Notes: generated by a model from the sequence alone, not told the origin. Shown: positions 22,829 through 35,800, counted from the stretch's first letter. The stretch: DNA of 64,000 nt from Berberis thunbergii (GCA_003290165.1 QNQO01006947.1:248001-312000), one strand, 5' to 3'. Numbers and translations: made by a program.

Positions 22829-23611
22829 AGTGGTGATTCAATGAGGTTAACCTCATGAACACTCGATGAGGGTACACCTATCAACCGTCGGATTAAATAG
22901 ATCTAGATGCAGTTGATAAATAAAAAAAATGAAAAGATTTATTAGTTTCCTAGAATGACACCAACTTCTTAGTTTAAGGTGTTTAGCAAAATTGCATTAT
23001 TTCTTCTTCTTCCTTATGTTTATCGAAAAATCAAATGGTATTCCACTATTTCTTTCTTCTCCCAACAAATCTAATTAATAATAGTGATTTGATTTTTGCC
23101 CAATTTTAATAAATTTTATGAAAAACTTTTGATCATTGAATTTAAGATTTGTAGATTTTAGATATGATTTGAAGAGAATGTGAGCATGCTGATAAACTAC
23201 CAAAGTTGGGAACATTGTAGAAATTGAAGATTTTAGTTAGATGAAATTGCAGTTTTGATGGTCATTGAAGGGGTCCAGAAGGATATGGGCATGGATTATC
23301 CTTCGGGGAGCTTGTTCATGCCTTTACACTGAGAGGGATAAGGGGACGGTTGCCGAAGATTATAAATAAAAAACTGTCAAAATAATTTTATTTCATTGCT
23401 TCATTGAACCAATCTATGTGACCATAAAAGAAGAAAGTAACGGACTTTCCATATTTGAGGAGTTTGTTCTAGCAATTAAATATATATTTTAGGAAATTAA
23501 ATCTTTTCATTATTTTGGTTAATCAATTTCATCTAAATATATTTTAATCCGATGGTTGAAAGGTGTAACCTCACCGAGTGGTCGTGAGGTTAACCTCACT
23601 GAATCACCACT
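22829..23611. mobile_element. Terminal-inverted-repeat element, about 783 bp
   Basis: The left end reads AGTGGTGATTCAATGAGG, then TTAACCTCATGAACACTCG and CCGTCGGATTAAA. The right end carries the inverted counterpart, with about 70 bp of imperfect matching. No transposase is present, and I found no convincing TSD because the left flank is the AAT microsatellite. Superfamily unknown. Confidence 0.6.
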
Positions 23612-23753
23612 CCAAAAAAAAAAAGTAGAATCAAAGTTTGAAAGCCTGTGAAGCTATTAGCTAGTACAATTGAGAATTATAAGAATTTTTAGAAAATTAT
23701 ATGTCATGTTTAAGGTTGTTCCAAGTTTGGAAAGGCTTGGAAAGAAATAGATT

Positions 23754-25006
23754 TAGGGTCGGCTGTGGGGCGAATTTTCATGGATATCCACCCCACTCAA
23801 TCCATATGGGGCGGATTTGGATATGCCTAAATGGGTTTTCGAGTGGTTTCGGGTATCCAAACAGTATTCGTTGAATATTCGGGGTGGATACGATTTTAGC
23901 CATATCCGCCCCACGGATATCCGTTTATACTGCTCAAATTACTATAATACCCTTCAGCACTAAAGTAACTATTAACTAAATCATTTAAAAAAAAAACTAA
24001 AACCTAAGAAACCCTGAGATCCACCACTCTTCCACCTCGAGACACAAACTCATAGAGAATCACTTTCACAAATGAACAACAGAGCCAACCTCAAGCTTCA
24101 CTCTCACAAATGAACAATAAAGCAACGACTTCGCATACCTTTCCATTGTTCTTCTTCAATCTCTGTAACTCTCGTCACGCAACACGCAAGGCAAGGCAAA
24201 GGAGTCACAAAGAATGAATATCTCTTATCACTCTCAGACTCAGACTTTGTGTGTGAAGAATGAAGATGAAAACGCACGAGGAAGATTCGCGCCTTGGCGG
24301 AGAGCCATAGAGTCAGTCGGAAGGCGGATCAGAAGAGGCTGGTGGAGGTGGTGGCACCGTCGGTGGATCTGGTGATGGAACGAGTCGATTTTGAATCAAG
24401 CTATTGTTATGTTTGCTGATGCAGGGGTTTTCTATCAATGATCATGCAAGGACTTTTGAACTGATGGCTATGAACATTGAAGGAGATAATATTTTTGAAG
24501 CCGGAAAAGCAATCAAACCACCTGTGCAAACCAAATTTGAAATTGAGTTTAGAGCAGCAGCAGCAGCACTATGGAGTATGCAACAGGGTTGGGATAAGTC
24601 TTTTTTTTTCATATGGATTGCTTTGCTTGGATGTGGTGCGAGTGTTAGGGAGCATAGATCATCTCAATCCTTATGTATTTTAGCTTTTGAAGAATCGCTT
24701 GGTGGTAATTCCCAATATTTGAACAAATAGCAGTAGTAGAAGAGGAGGAAGACTTGTATACTCCATTTTTCTTCTTCAGTTTTCTAAGATCCATCAGATC
24801 TGTTTTGGTTTTTTCTTGTACACTCTCAGATTTGTTTTGGTTTTTTTTTTTTTGGTTAATGGGGCGGGGCGGATATCCGTCTATCCATCCGGGGCGGTGA
24901 TGGTTTAAAAAAAATGATAAACGGATATGTGAGGCTATTTTGGGGACCCGAAATCCCCACCGAGGCGGGGATGGATTTGCTCAAATCCGCCCCGTTGCCA
25001 TCCCTA
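23754..25006. mobile_element. Non-autonomous hAT element, 1253 bp, inverse copy of the 3556 family
   Basis: The right end is the complement of TAGGGATGGCAACGGGGCGG, identical in its first 20 bases to the start of the 3556-4902 element, and the left end resembles the other end (GTGGGGCGAATTTTCATGGA). The 8-bp flanks are AATAGATT and AAGAGATT, one mismatch. The interior differs from the first copy. The ORF at 24404-24730 has no recognisable domain. Confidence 0.85.
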
Positions 25007-25096
25007 AAGAGATTAAATAAATAACTATGGTTGCTCTATATTGGAACAAGTTGGTATTTAGAATTAAAGTTAAAGCTCAAGACTTCATAACAGAGT

Positions 25097-25665
25097 TGGT
25101 GATACATAAAAAAAAAAGACCGATCATCACGGCCGTACATGTGGCATGAAGACCCATCACAAGAATACATCACCCGACCTATTGGGCCAGCCTATAAAGA
25201 CAAGGAAGAATAAGGCAAATTATAAAGGCCTGAATTAGGCCCACTACTAAGGAAACGTAAACATGATCCGCATCCAGACCCAAGTAAATTAAAGCCCAAG
25301 TCCAGGCCCGACACGAGTTCCCTAATAAAGAAGGAGAACGTTGCACCAAAAAAGAGCAATGAAGGGACTTACGCATCCACGAACGCATATCCATTAAGGA
25401 GGAAACTGTTACAAAAACATCTCCATTGCGCCTCACATGCTTAAGTCACGCAGAGAGTTAACCACGACCATTATAAATGGTAAAAAGAGCATCCGACAAA
25501 ATGTACACAATTTTAATTGAGTTTTGTCCAAATTTACATCTTTCTTCCAACAAAGTTACTAACTTAACCATCGGAGTCCCTTCGACCACCAAAAAGGTGG
25601 TCCCTAGCAGTCTAATGGTTGTTTTGCAGGTCATACTCAAAAGAGGACAATTTTTTAACGCATCA
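25097..25665 (+). repeat. Tat element 1, 5' LTR
   Basis: 569 bp. It shares many blocks with 39821-40382, including GGCCGTACA.GTGGCATGAAG, GACCTATTGGGCCAGC and ACCACCAAAAAGGTGGT. It is followed by TTTGATACCATCTGTGAGAAACG, a decayed form of a Gypsy PBS region. Confidence 0.8.
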
Positions 25666-26179
25666 GTTTGATACCATCTGTGAGAAACGATGAGTTTCCT
25701 CTTTTTAAAAACAGAACACACAGTGACAAGGCTCACGAAAGTCTAACGAAAGATCGACAAGGCCATCAGAAGGAATAATGCAGTCATGGACCCCCAATTC
25801 AGTAATGATCGCGACATCTCTCCCACTGACACATCACTAACTACTCAAAGAGAAGATGCAGCTCGAAACACCGAACCAATAGCATGCGAGAACACAGATC
25901 CGTTACATGCAATAGTCTAGACAACTGTTGGCGCTGCCACAGACCCTTGGGTTGACTTGCTCATGGTCCAGATGAAATATATGATAGAGATACTGGAAAA
26001 ATCACCCAGGAACGCGTTCAGCCAGCTGACCCTACTCCAACATTGGCCCAACAAAACTTCACTATCCGAACTCAAGAGAGTGACGAAACCTTAGCAGAAC
26101 CCAACAAGGAAGCATTGAGAACAGCGAGCTCAACCGAGACACGATTTCACAGTGCAGTGGAATAGTTGCTGAGATCCCG

Positions 26180-26935
26180 TTCAAAATCGGAGTCACGGAT
26201 CCCAACGTACTATACGAGTTGGCCAAATCACCATTCTCTGACGAACTCATAAATAAGGCAATGCCAAAGAAATTTACTCAGCCAAAGTTCAAAGTGTACG
26301 ATGGTACCATCGACCCTACTGATCACCTAAGACATTTTCACAACATGATGGCTATAAAAGAAACCACGAAGTCGATCCAATGCAAAACGTTTCCAACCAA
26401 TCTCACATCCACAACAATGAACTAGTTCAACAACATGCCACCGAGGTTAATAAATTCTTTCCAAGCCTTAGCCACTACTTTCATTACCAGATTCATCGGG
26501 AGCCAGCGGACGAGGAAAGGACCCCACTACCTTTCGCACATCAGACAGAAGGCAGAAGAAATAATACAGGAGTATGTTACTCACTTCACCAACCAGCTAA
26601 CAATGATTGATGGATGCAGCGACAACACGTCAGCTGCAACTTTCGTCGCCAGATTGAAGAGAGACACATTCTTCAATGCCCTCAACTTGGAACCTACATA
26701 AGGAAAGGCGGTCCTGTTGAAAATAGCACAGAAACATATTTCCCTTGAAGAAATGAAAGATGCGAGGAGAAAGAATGAGCAAGAGAGGGATAACCATTCG
26801 AGGAAGCAAGAAAGAAAATATGAAAGAGGACGAGATGGTGGACCACGGGAGGACATCAGTCATTTAAAGAAACATCAAAGTGACGGACGCACAAAGCCCA
26901 ACCAGCAGGAATCCAGGAAATTGCAATCGGCATGA
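26180..26935 (+). pseudogene. Decayed Gypsy gag
   Basis: The frame carries a retrotransposon gag capsid region: FKVYDGTIDPTDHLRHF, then MPPRLINSFQALATTFITRF, EEIIQEYVTHFTNQL, and ARLKRDTFFNALNLEPT. A TAG stop at about 26423 and a TAA at about 26699 break the frame, and the C-terminal basic tail (residues KKDARRKNEQERD-like) follows. It is the structural gene of the element; the pol that should follow is absent. Confidence 0.8.
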
Positions 26936-29900
26936 CCCAATCATGAGTGAATAACTAGCGTAATGAGGAAAACGTATAAACCATACACAACCCTAAAATC
27001 AAGCCGAACCGACATCTTAAAACGCATATCAAACTAGAAGAATGTCAACTGGCCAACTAGGATGAAAGGAGACCCGGAAGGACGAGGCAAGAACAAAGAC
27101 AAATAGTTGGAAAAAAAATCGAGCATTGGATCTATGTCACGCCCCGATTTTCGAGAAAAACAAAATCCTAAAATCCGCGTAGGATTATCCGTTTCCTCAA
27201 AACTCGGGATGTGAAATTCAATAACAAGAGAAACATTTAGCAGCAATGACAAAAAATATAGTTTAGAAAAATATAATAAACTAAAATTTATAATAAAACT
27301 CTAACCATGAAAAACTGACGTCGCTAGCCCCACTAGCGAACTCTAGTATCGCTGCTCAAAAGTCGCTAAACCTGAAAAGCTAATCGGCTACATTCCCAAA
27401 GGAATGTACCCAAGAAGCAAAAGCTCACTTGGGTCAGCAATAAAGCTGGTGTGAAAAATCTTCAACCCAAAAACAATAAAATCGCACGTGATAAACATCA
27501 AGCTAAACACAAACACCACACAAACACACCAACAAGTAGTTCCTCAACAAGGCAAAAATATGATGTAAGAAAACACAGTTCCAAGAATTTAGTTCCTCAT
27601 CTAGGCCATCATATCATCATCCCAATTAAGTTAAAATGCATTTACTTATACTTACCTTATAGGAGTCGACTATGGCAAGTCTAACCTGCAGAAACATTAG
27701 TGGATTTGCCATCCTGCATAAAAAGGGTTAAAAATAATATAAACGTAGTTTATTCATTTTTATTTGAATTTGTTTCATCTTTTAACGGATTGATCACTTA
27801 GACGATACCACATTCGCACCACCTCCATGCCGAACATACATGCCCGTATGCCTCTCTCATATAAAGGATGACTACTCCGTCATCCATGCCTAAGTGGGGA
27901 CATCACATACATGCATGCATCGCGGATACCCCTAACTATATGAGTACCAAAAGCCACCCTTGGGCTATCAATGCGCATAAACTCTCGTCACATTTTTGAC
28001 GGATAAATATCAAAGCCTATTTTAGGCATACAAATTCACCTCATTTTCGCAAGACTAATCCGAAGGTTGTTTTAGTTTCTCTAGTAAGAAATCGATGCCC
28101 CAACTCCGCAAGACGACCCACTGGTCCTTTAGTTTCTCTAGTAAGAGAAGAAAATCATAAACAAAAGAGGTGTGGTAGTTCTAAGTGATACAAGTCCAAG
28201 TGGTTTATATTTTCAGAAATCAAGGTTTACCAATATCATTTATTTTTGATAATTCAGAATTCCTCCACAATGACATTTTGTCATACATAAATCGATTCAC
28301 AATCGTATCCACCCACATTTTTTGGGAAACATAGCATATTCATAAATCATGCTTTATAACAACATGACGATCAAATGACATTTTGTCATTCATAAGTAAA
28401 TCAATCCATCCATTATTTTTGGGAAAATGTAATCATTTCAGATGCATACATACAGAGGAACACCAAAGCAACCAGCCTCATTTGGCTCCAAACAATATTT
28501 TTCTTTACATCAAATGCATCTCAAGACACCCCAAGTCAAACCTTAAACAATTATATTCCCATCCCAAAACAGTCAAACAAATAACCTTACCAACAACACC
28601 AAAATGAACAAGCTGTCCTAACCGGATAACTTGACCAATCATCACTCAAATGTACATAACTCTCACGTTATCACCCCAAATTGCATACCGTTTGGGGCAA
28701 TGAAAAGTAGACACCAAGAGGTTTCTAACCATATAAGGCATACCCCATGATTATTTATATAACAATACAGATTTTACAAATAAAACAGGCCATATGTCAG
28801 CCGATTTACCTATTGTCGCTAAAATGAGTATATCTTCCTATACAAAACTCAGATTTTGATACCGTAAGATCCTTTAAAAACTAGACTCAAACAGAAAACT
28901 TTTGGAATATAGCATGATACTGTACTTACTCAAAACCAAAATCAAAACCCTTGTCGAAACCTACACAAAATCAGTCCAACTACAAAACGCCTGCTCAATG
29001 TCAGGGCGTTACACATACGGTAGAGTTCCTCAAGAATACAAGCATAAGCCAAGGTAACTGAGAAATGCCAACAAAATCTATCCAAGTCGAGTATCTCTAC
29101 TAGTGTCAGCTAAAGCCTCACTTTAATTAGCTTGAATATAGCATGGGGAATAAGAAGGCATACTAATCAGAACACAGCCATACAATGTAGGCTGAAGCTT
29201 TAGCCTTGATTGGTTGAACATGAGATTATTCTAAACCTATTCAACTTCATCAACCACAATAATCAGAGCCTAAATTGATCATTTCCATTTGGATTCACAG
29301 AAATAGTTGACAACAAAGAAAACCAATTGAAATATCAATCAAATATGCAAATCCAATCAAACCAAAAGAAACCCAAACACCAAACAAGACTGGAAAGAGA
29401 AACAAAAATGGAGAATGGGAGAACACACTCACTGGTTAGCACCAAATAACTCGACATTTTAGGAGTGAAATCAGTTCCAATCAAACATTTTGCACCATTA
29501 GGCATGGCATCGCACAACCATTGTCATTATATAAATTCCCAAATTCTAGATGGCTTCTCTATGTATTTATTTCAGCTCATCAAGCTTCTCCTAGTACACA
29601 TATTACTTAGACGAGCTAAGAAAAATATGTTTATAAATAGTTGGCTAACATTCTGATTATAATCTCATAAACTAAATAAACAAAATCACGTGACAATAGA
29701 AGAAGAAATGCATACATTAGAATTAGACTTCTAGTGTTTAAACTAGATGAGCACAAACAACAATTACAAGTTCATAATGCAATACATCAGGGTATTTTCT
29801 TGGTTAATTAGACATATCCCCGAATTGTTGACAAAAACCTGCCATACCCTTTTTTTTCCAAGTGTGTCAAATAGATCAAAATCAAATTTTCAATTACATA

Positions 29901-30226
29901 TGGCAGCAAATCAACCAGGATTGTACACTTAAAAACTTTTAAACTTTGATTACATAATGGACATAAACATTCAAGAAAATATTATTCAGAGAGAGCAAAG
30001 TCAAGCAGTTTTGCAAATAAGAAGAGATATTAAGCAAAGATTAATGAAGAAAACTCACAGGTTCAGTTTCTCCATCCATCACCATGACATTGTCATCGAT
30101 CCATCCAATACCATCTCGTGCATAACATCGCTTCATAGCAACTAGCATTAGGCAATACGCCCCAGAAATACCACATTCTATGCAAACTACAATGAACAAA
30201 AGTGCACCCCACGTCAATCCTAGACT

Positions 30227-30470
30227 GCAAACCACAAGATCCAATTCAGCTTCCATTGCCTCCATAATAGTTGCAGCTGCAAATGGTGGGGGAACATAAA
30301 TGGCTGATGCATTTGCCTTTGTTTCAGCTTTTGCATCTGCAACAGAGTTGACAACAGGAAGACCCAAGTGTTCTGTTCCATCTTTCTTTGGTGTCACCCC
30401 ACCAACCATGTTGGTGCCATACTCGATGGCTTGTTCAGTGTGGAAAGTTCCATTCTTTCCAGTGATTGGG
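30227..30470 (-). pseudogene. Captured fragment of succinyl-CoA ligase alpha subunit gene
   Basis: On the minus strand this stretch encodes [20 protein letters not shown] and [19 protein letters not shown], then [20 protein letters not shown] and [12 protein letters not shown]. This is the conserved CoA-binding (Rossmann) core of the mitochondrial succinyl-CoA ligase alpha subunit, which makes succinate and ATP in the TCA cycle. Only about 80 residues remain, without mitochondrial presequence or catalytic His region. The open frame runs past the homology on both sides (30041-30538) into unrelated residues, probably intron or joined DNA. It sits in the left LTR-like arm of the 27135-34447 element, downstream of a TATA-like sequence. 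Captured fragment is the simplest reading. Confidence 0.8.
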
Positions 30471-30596
30471 TCAGCCACCAATGCACCAAACTGATTGGCT
30501 GATTCAACAGAAACCTTGTTCACTAAGATTGTTCCCATTCTACCATATCTTTTATGGGCTTCTCACATGCCTGGTAGTGGAAAACTGCAACAAACA

Positions 30597-31100
30597 TCAC
30601 AATTCAACAAGAAGATATGTGACGGATGATCTTGCATGATCAGATCTCTGAAGATGTAAAGACCACAGGCCGAACCATGTGATTTGTCTCCACAGGGCTC
30701 CCTCCTCATCATCCTCCAAACCAACAAATTGAGTGTTGTCTTCTCTGGGAATCTCACACACGAAGTCCTCATCACTGTCTTCATCAAACACGAACTTCCG
30801 AGCTCGATTGACTTGCAAAGGAACCCCCCGTGTCATCTACATCATCATCCTCTAAATTATCCGTGATTTTACTATCTACAGGATCTTCCTCCTCAAAACT
30901 GTCACTGATTTTCACAACTTCTTCTCGAGTGCTTCCATTCGAAGTTGGGTTCTTCCACGAAATGCACTCGCTTCATGTTCGATTGGAGACGAGAGAGAGA
31001 AAGAGTTGCGAATTTTAAAACCCTAAAGAGAGAGTAACAGGGATTTGTGGTTTGTTTTCTAGGGTTTAGGGGTTTTATACAATGGGTGGTTATTCATCCT
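30597..31100 (-). other. Possible promoter, leader and acidic reading frame in the left LTR-like arm
   Basis: On the minus strand a TATA-like TATAAAACCCC (about 31070-31080) is followed by AAACCCTAG, a CTCTCTCTCT-type leader and an ATG at 30976. The short frame from it stops after about 25 codons. Another frame (30836-30597) encodes a very acidic stretch, DEDSDEDFVCEIPREDNTQF. I do not recognise the protein. It may be a captured gene piece or part of the element's own transcript. Confidence 0.3.
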
Positions 31101-31798
31101 CACTAAAATTCTGAGGGCACCCACCCTTTAACTCACCAACTAAACCTAAAATTTTGAAACCTGAATTTAATTACATGTAACCCTATTTTATTTCATTCAA
31201 AATAAAATAAATTAGTTTTATGAAATTTAGGGGTGTTACATTATACACATGTTAAATGGAATCTCGGCCCGAGATTCGGAAGGTAAGAAAATTAACTGAA
31301 TTTCGAAAAATACGACTTGTCAAACAAAAGAAGATTTTAAAAATACAAATTTCAATTAAATTTTATAAACATAAATATTTATTGTCATTGAAAAAGTAGG
31401 GGTGTTACATTATATACAACTCAAAAGGAATCTTGTCCCGAGATTCACGGAAAGTGTTAAGTGAACACTACGGATATCAAAACCCCTAAAAAGAAAACAA
31501 TACAGAATATTGTCATGCAAATATCAACATTATAAATAAGATTACTCGCGCATACACAAGTCGATGAAGCCTCATCATGAGATTCACGAAGAAAATGAAA
31601 CAAAACTAAAGGTTTCAAGGTTCACCCTTGTCACTTCATCTTAAGACTTCTAAACTCCTACACATCCATATCCACATTCCGAGGATCACCTAGACTCTAC
31701 CCCAGCCTAGGCTAAAGTGTGTGAAGGATCCTGCTGACATCGTCCAACCCACATAAATTGAGATTAATGACGACTTCACCCAAGTAGTATGACCAATC

Positions 31799-31942
31799 AA
31801 GATTGTGGATCGTGATGTGAAACAGCTCCATAGAAGGATAGTGAATCTGGTGAAAGTCCAATGGAGTGAAAAAGAGAATGATGTAACTTGGGAGCTAGAG
31901 GATAGAGTAAGACAGTTGCACCCGGAGCTCTTCATCCAGTGA
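31799..31942 (+). pseudogene. C-terminal end of a Gypsy integrase/chromodomain
   Basis: The plus-strand frame encodes KIVDRDVKQLHRRIVNLVKV and QWSEKENDVTWELEDRVRQL and ends FIQ-stop. This pattern (VKVQW then TWE.E) is typical of the chromodomain at the end of Tekay/Del-type Gypsy pol. It lies 35 bp before a GGACGAGATTCC junction and the LTR start at 31978. The upstream part of pol is missing, so only a tail remains. Confidence 0.7.
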
Positions 31943-32496
31943 ATCTCAGGACGAGATTCCTTTTAAGGTGTGTATAATGTAACGACCCTACTTTAACATA
32001 TAATAATTTTTAATTAATTAATTATTTTATTTAATTTTAATTTTATTAAATGTGAGGTGACGTCAAGTAGTAAGAGGGGGTGTCCCCAACCTCGAGCAAA
32101 ACCCTAATAGGAAAGGATTTGGTCTTAGTATGAATAAATAGGAGTTTAGGTTTTTTCTTTCTTTTCTCTCGCCGCTTAAACAAAAAAAAAAAAAAAAGAA
32201 GAGAGATAGCAAGAAAGAGGGAAAAACGGTGAGTCTCTTCGTTCCTTAAATTTTTTTTCTTTACTGTTGGATTGTATCTTTTTGCCTTTTGATTTTGTTT
32301 GCATAAAGTCGGGGGAGATGCGTGACTGATGTGACATGAGGATTGTGAGTTCATTCTCTGTTTTTTTTTTTTTCGTTCTGTTCTTTTTTTTATTTTTAAA
32401 ATGCTGAGTTCGTTGTCTTTAATACAAATAAAGCAAAAATGCACCAAATGGCAAAGCATTTAATCACATCTGACAATCTTTTTATAGGGTAGTCTG

Positions 32497-32870
32497 TGAG
32501 GTCCCACCTTATGAGAATGAAAAAAAATTGCAAGTTGAAATCTCTGTCCAATGTATTCACTGGGTCCCACATTCTATGAGAATGAAAAATTGCAAGTTAA
32601 AATTATGTCCAATATTTTCATTGGGTCCCACATTTTATGAGAATGATAAATTGCAAGTTAAAATTCTTTCTAATGTTTTCATTGGGTCCCACATTCTATG
32701 AGAATGAAAAATTGAAAGTTAAAAATTCTGTCCAATGTATTCACTGGGTCCCACATTCTATTAGAATGAAAAATTGCAAGTTAAAATTCTATCCAATGTT
32801 TTCATTGGGTCCCACATTTTATGAGAATGAACAACTGCAAGTTAAAATTTCTGCATAACGTAAATTCCAA
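32497..32870. repeat. Six tandem copies of a roughly 61-bp unit in the right LTR-like arm
   Basis: Units share GGGTCCCACATTCTATGAGA, GAATGAAAAATTGCAAGTTA and TGTCCAATGT.TTCA. The ORF 32637-32858 is a by-product of the repeat. The left arm has no copy of this array. Confidence 0.8.
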
Positions 32871-35800
32871 TGTTTTCAATTAGCCAACAAATTGTTGACG
32901 GGTCCCACTGCAAGGCTTTTAATGTGGTATTAGCTCCTGTAGAATTATATTCACTGGACCCCACTTATGGTGTTATTCTGCATGCATAGACATTTTGATC
33001 GGAACTTATTTGGAGATTGGTATTATTATGCATATTGACTTGGTTATGCATTATGAAGGATTTGAATATTTGAATCAAGGAGTGACTTGATTGCCATGTT
33101 GTTATAGAGCATGATTAATGGATATGCTATGTTTTTCCCAAAAATGTGGGTGGATACGATTGTGAATTAACTCATGAATGACAAAGTGTCATTGTGAGAA
33201 AATTGAAATATAAAAAATAAATGATATTGGTAACCCTTGATTTCAAAAAATATAAACCACCTGGAATTACATCACTTAGAACTACCACATCTCTTTTGTT
33301 TATTATTTCCCATCTCCTACTAGAGAAACTAAATGACCATAGGGTCGTCTTGCGGAGTTGGGGCACCCATTTCCTACTAGAGAAACTAAAATAACCTTCG
33401 GATTAGTCTTGCGAAAATGAGGTGAATTGTTATGCCTAAAATAGGCTTTGGTATTTATCCGTCAAAAATGTGACGTGAGTTATGCGCATTGATAGCCCAA
33501 GGGTGGCTTTTGGTACTCATATAGTTAGGAGTATCCGCGATGCATGCCTGTATGTGATGTCCCCACTTGGGCATGGATGACGGAGTAGTCCTCCTTTATA
33601 TGAGAGAGGCATACGAGCATGTATGTTCGGCACGGAGGTGGTGCGAATGTGGTATCATCTAAGTGATCATTCCGTTAAAAAGATGAACCAAATTCAAATA
33701 AAAATGAATAAACTACGTTTATATTGTTTCTAATAATTTTTCATGCAGGATGGCAAGTCCACTAATATTTCTGCAGGTTAGACTTGCCATAGTCAACTTC
33801 CATCTAGTAGGTACAAGTAAGTGTATATTTACTTATTAGAATTAAGATTGAATGCCTCATGGAAGAACTACTTGTGTGTTTTGATTTCTTTATTGTACTA
33901 TTTTTGGTCATATTTTGTAATTTCCTTTATTGATTTTTGGGGAAATAAAGAGATTTCACACCAGTTTTATTGCTGACCCAAGTGGGCTTTGGCTTCTTGG
34001 GTACATTCCTTCGGGAATGTAGTCGACAAGCTTATTTTCAGGATATATTAATCTTTGGCGGGCTTAGATCATTTCGTACCATACGTGACGAGCATTGCTG
34101 GGAGTTGCGCATGTTCGAAAGATTAGATCTTTTTATTTGTAGGTGTCAATTTAATTCTTGTAATTTGAACTCGGAGTTATTTATTATTTTCTGGGAGAGA
34201 TACATTCGTAAATTGTTGAACTTGTTAGCTTTGGCTCTGCGAGTTTAAAATTTTTTCTTCCTTTGATGGACTTATAGATCAGTTGTGTTTTCCCTCTATT
34301 TGGTAAATTGTGCAATTTATTATTTCTCGTGGATGCCAACTGTTATTTTTCGTGAATGAAAATTCATGTCCCGACTTTTGGGAAAACGGATAATCCTACG
34401 TGGATTTTTTTGGGATTTTCGTTTTTCTAAAAAATCGGGGCATGACAATCTAGAGAGGACAACTGAACGAGTTTGTCGGCTTATAAGACAAACAGTTCAA
34501 AGACAAAGAAAAGGCGTATGCTACAATCACAGGATCATAGGAACGGTCAAGGGAATTGATATATGCTCTACAATGCGTCCGCCCTGGGAAAGATGCACCT
34601 CCCACCCGAACAGACCTATATCAAAGTCGAAAGATCAACACTCTGAGGACCTTAGTAGCAGAGACAAATTCGGCCAAAGTCACTGACAAAGGAACTAACA
34701 AACATCCGGCTCTAACAAGCAATGCCAAACGGGGAACCATAACAACCCAAGCAAATAAGGTCATAAATTATAGGGAATAGCAGAGGCACTGACTCCAATG
34801 CAATGATTGACACTAGCAACACAGGAATAAAAGAAGAAACGCTTCACAAAGTAATAGAGCCATTCCAGGGAGAACGACTGCCTAAATGGTTGAAGAATCA
34901 ATAAAGTTCCATTTTCGAAATCGACATTTCACAAAAGCAAAACAACTTCATAACACAGCTATAAAAACAATCGGCGCTAAAAGCCCAGAAGGAATCAGGA
35001 TGCAAGTTAGGTATTCACAATAAACTTCTGGTCTGATCAACCAAAGAAGTAAGAGTTGACACCCGAGTCAAACAAAAAATTGAAACTTCAAATCGATCGA
35101 GGTTTCAAGTTAACGAAGTAAAAGTTGGACGAACGAGTCAACTAAATGAAATGATTTTGAGTCAATTAGAGTGTCGCACAAAACAATGCAAGAGTTGGAC
35201 ACTCGAGTCAAACTAAACAGAAACTTCAAATCGACCGAGGTGCCGAGTTAACGAAGGAACAGTTGGATGAACGAGTCAACTAAATGAAATAACTTCGAGT
35301 CGACTAGAGTGTCACACAAAACGAAGCAAGAGTTGGACATCCGAGTCAAACTAAGTACATAAACTTTGAATCGACCGAGGTGTCAAGTTAACGGAGTAAA
35401 AGTTTCAACTAAATGAAATGACTTCGACACGACTAGAGTGTCGCACAAAACGAAGTAAGAATTGGATGCCCGAGTCAAACTAACACGGAAACTTTGAATC
35501 AACCAAAACGTCGAGTTGACGAAGTAAATGTTGAACAAACCAGTCAACTAGGTAAAGTGACTTCGGGACGACTAGAGCGTTGCACCCAATCATGAGTGAA
35601 TAACCAGCATAATGAGGAAAGAGTATAAACCATACACAACCCTAAAAGCAAGCCGAACCAACATCTTAAAATACATATCAAACTAAGAGAATGTCAACTG
35701 GCTAACTAGGATGAAAGGAGACCCGAAAGGAAGAGACAAGAGCATAGACAAATAGTTGAAAAAAGAAATCGAGCATTGGATCTAGAGAGGATGACTGGAC

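Larger units (their letters stand above)
27135..34447. mobile_element. 7.3-kb insertion with outward-facing inverted LTR-like ends, TSD ATCTA
   Basis: Ends are TGTCACGCCCCGATTTT and its inverted counterpart AAATCGGGGCATGACA, flanked by ATCTA (27130-27134 and 34448-34452). The paralogous empty site is at 35780-35800. The left arm (27135-28420) and right arm (about 33060-34447) are inverted copies over 1.3 kb. Read outward, each arm is the end of an LTR: the plus-strand one starts TGTAACGACCC at 31978, the minus-strand one TGTAACACCCC at 31240 (a second such start is at 31409). Each is preceded by a GGGACGAGATTCC polypurine-type junction. It looks like two 3' ends of a Tekay-type Gypsy joined tail to tail. 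Confidence 0.7.

Noticed and set aside
24404..24730. 108-codon ORF within the second hAT
   Set aside because: No recognisable transposase or other domain; it lies in an element of variable interior.
32046..32459. 137-codon minus-strand Lys-rich ORF
   Set aside because: Composition follows poly-T/poly-A stretches in the LTR-like arm. No motif.
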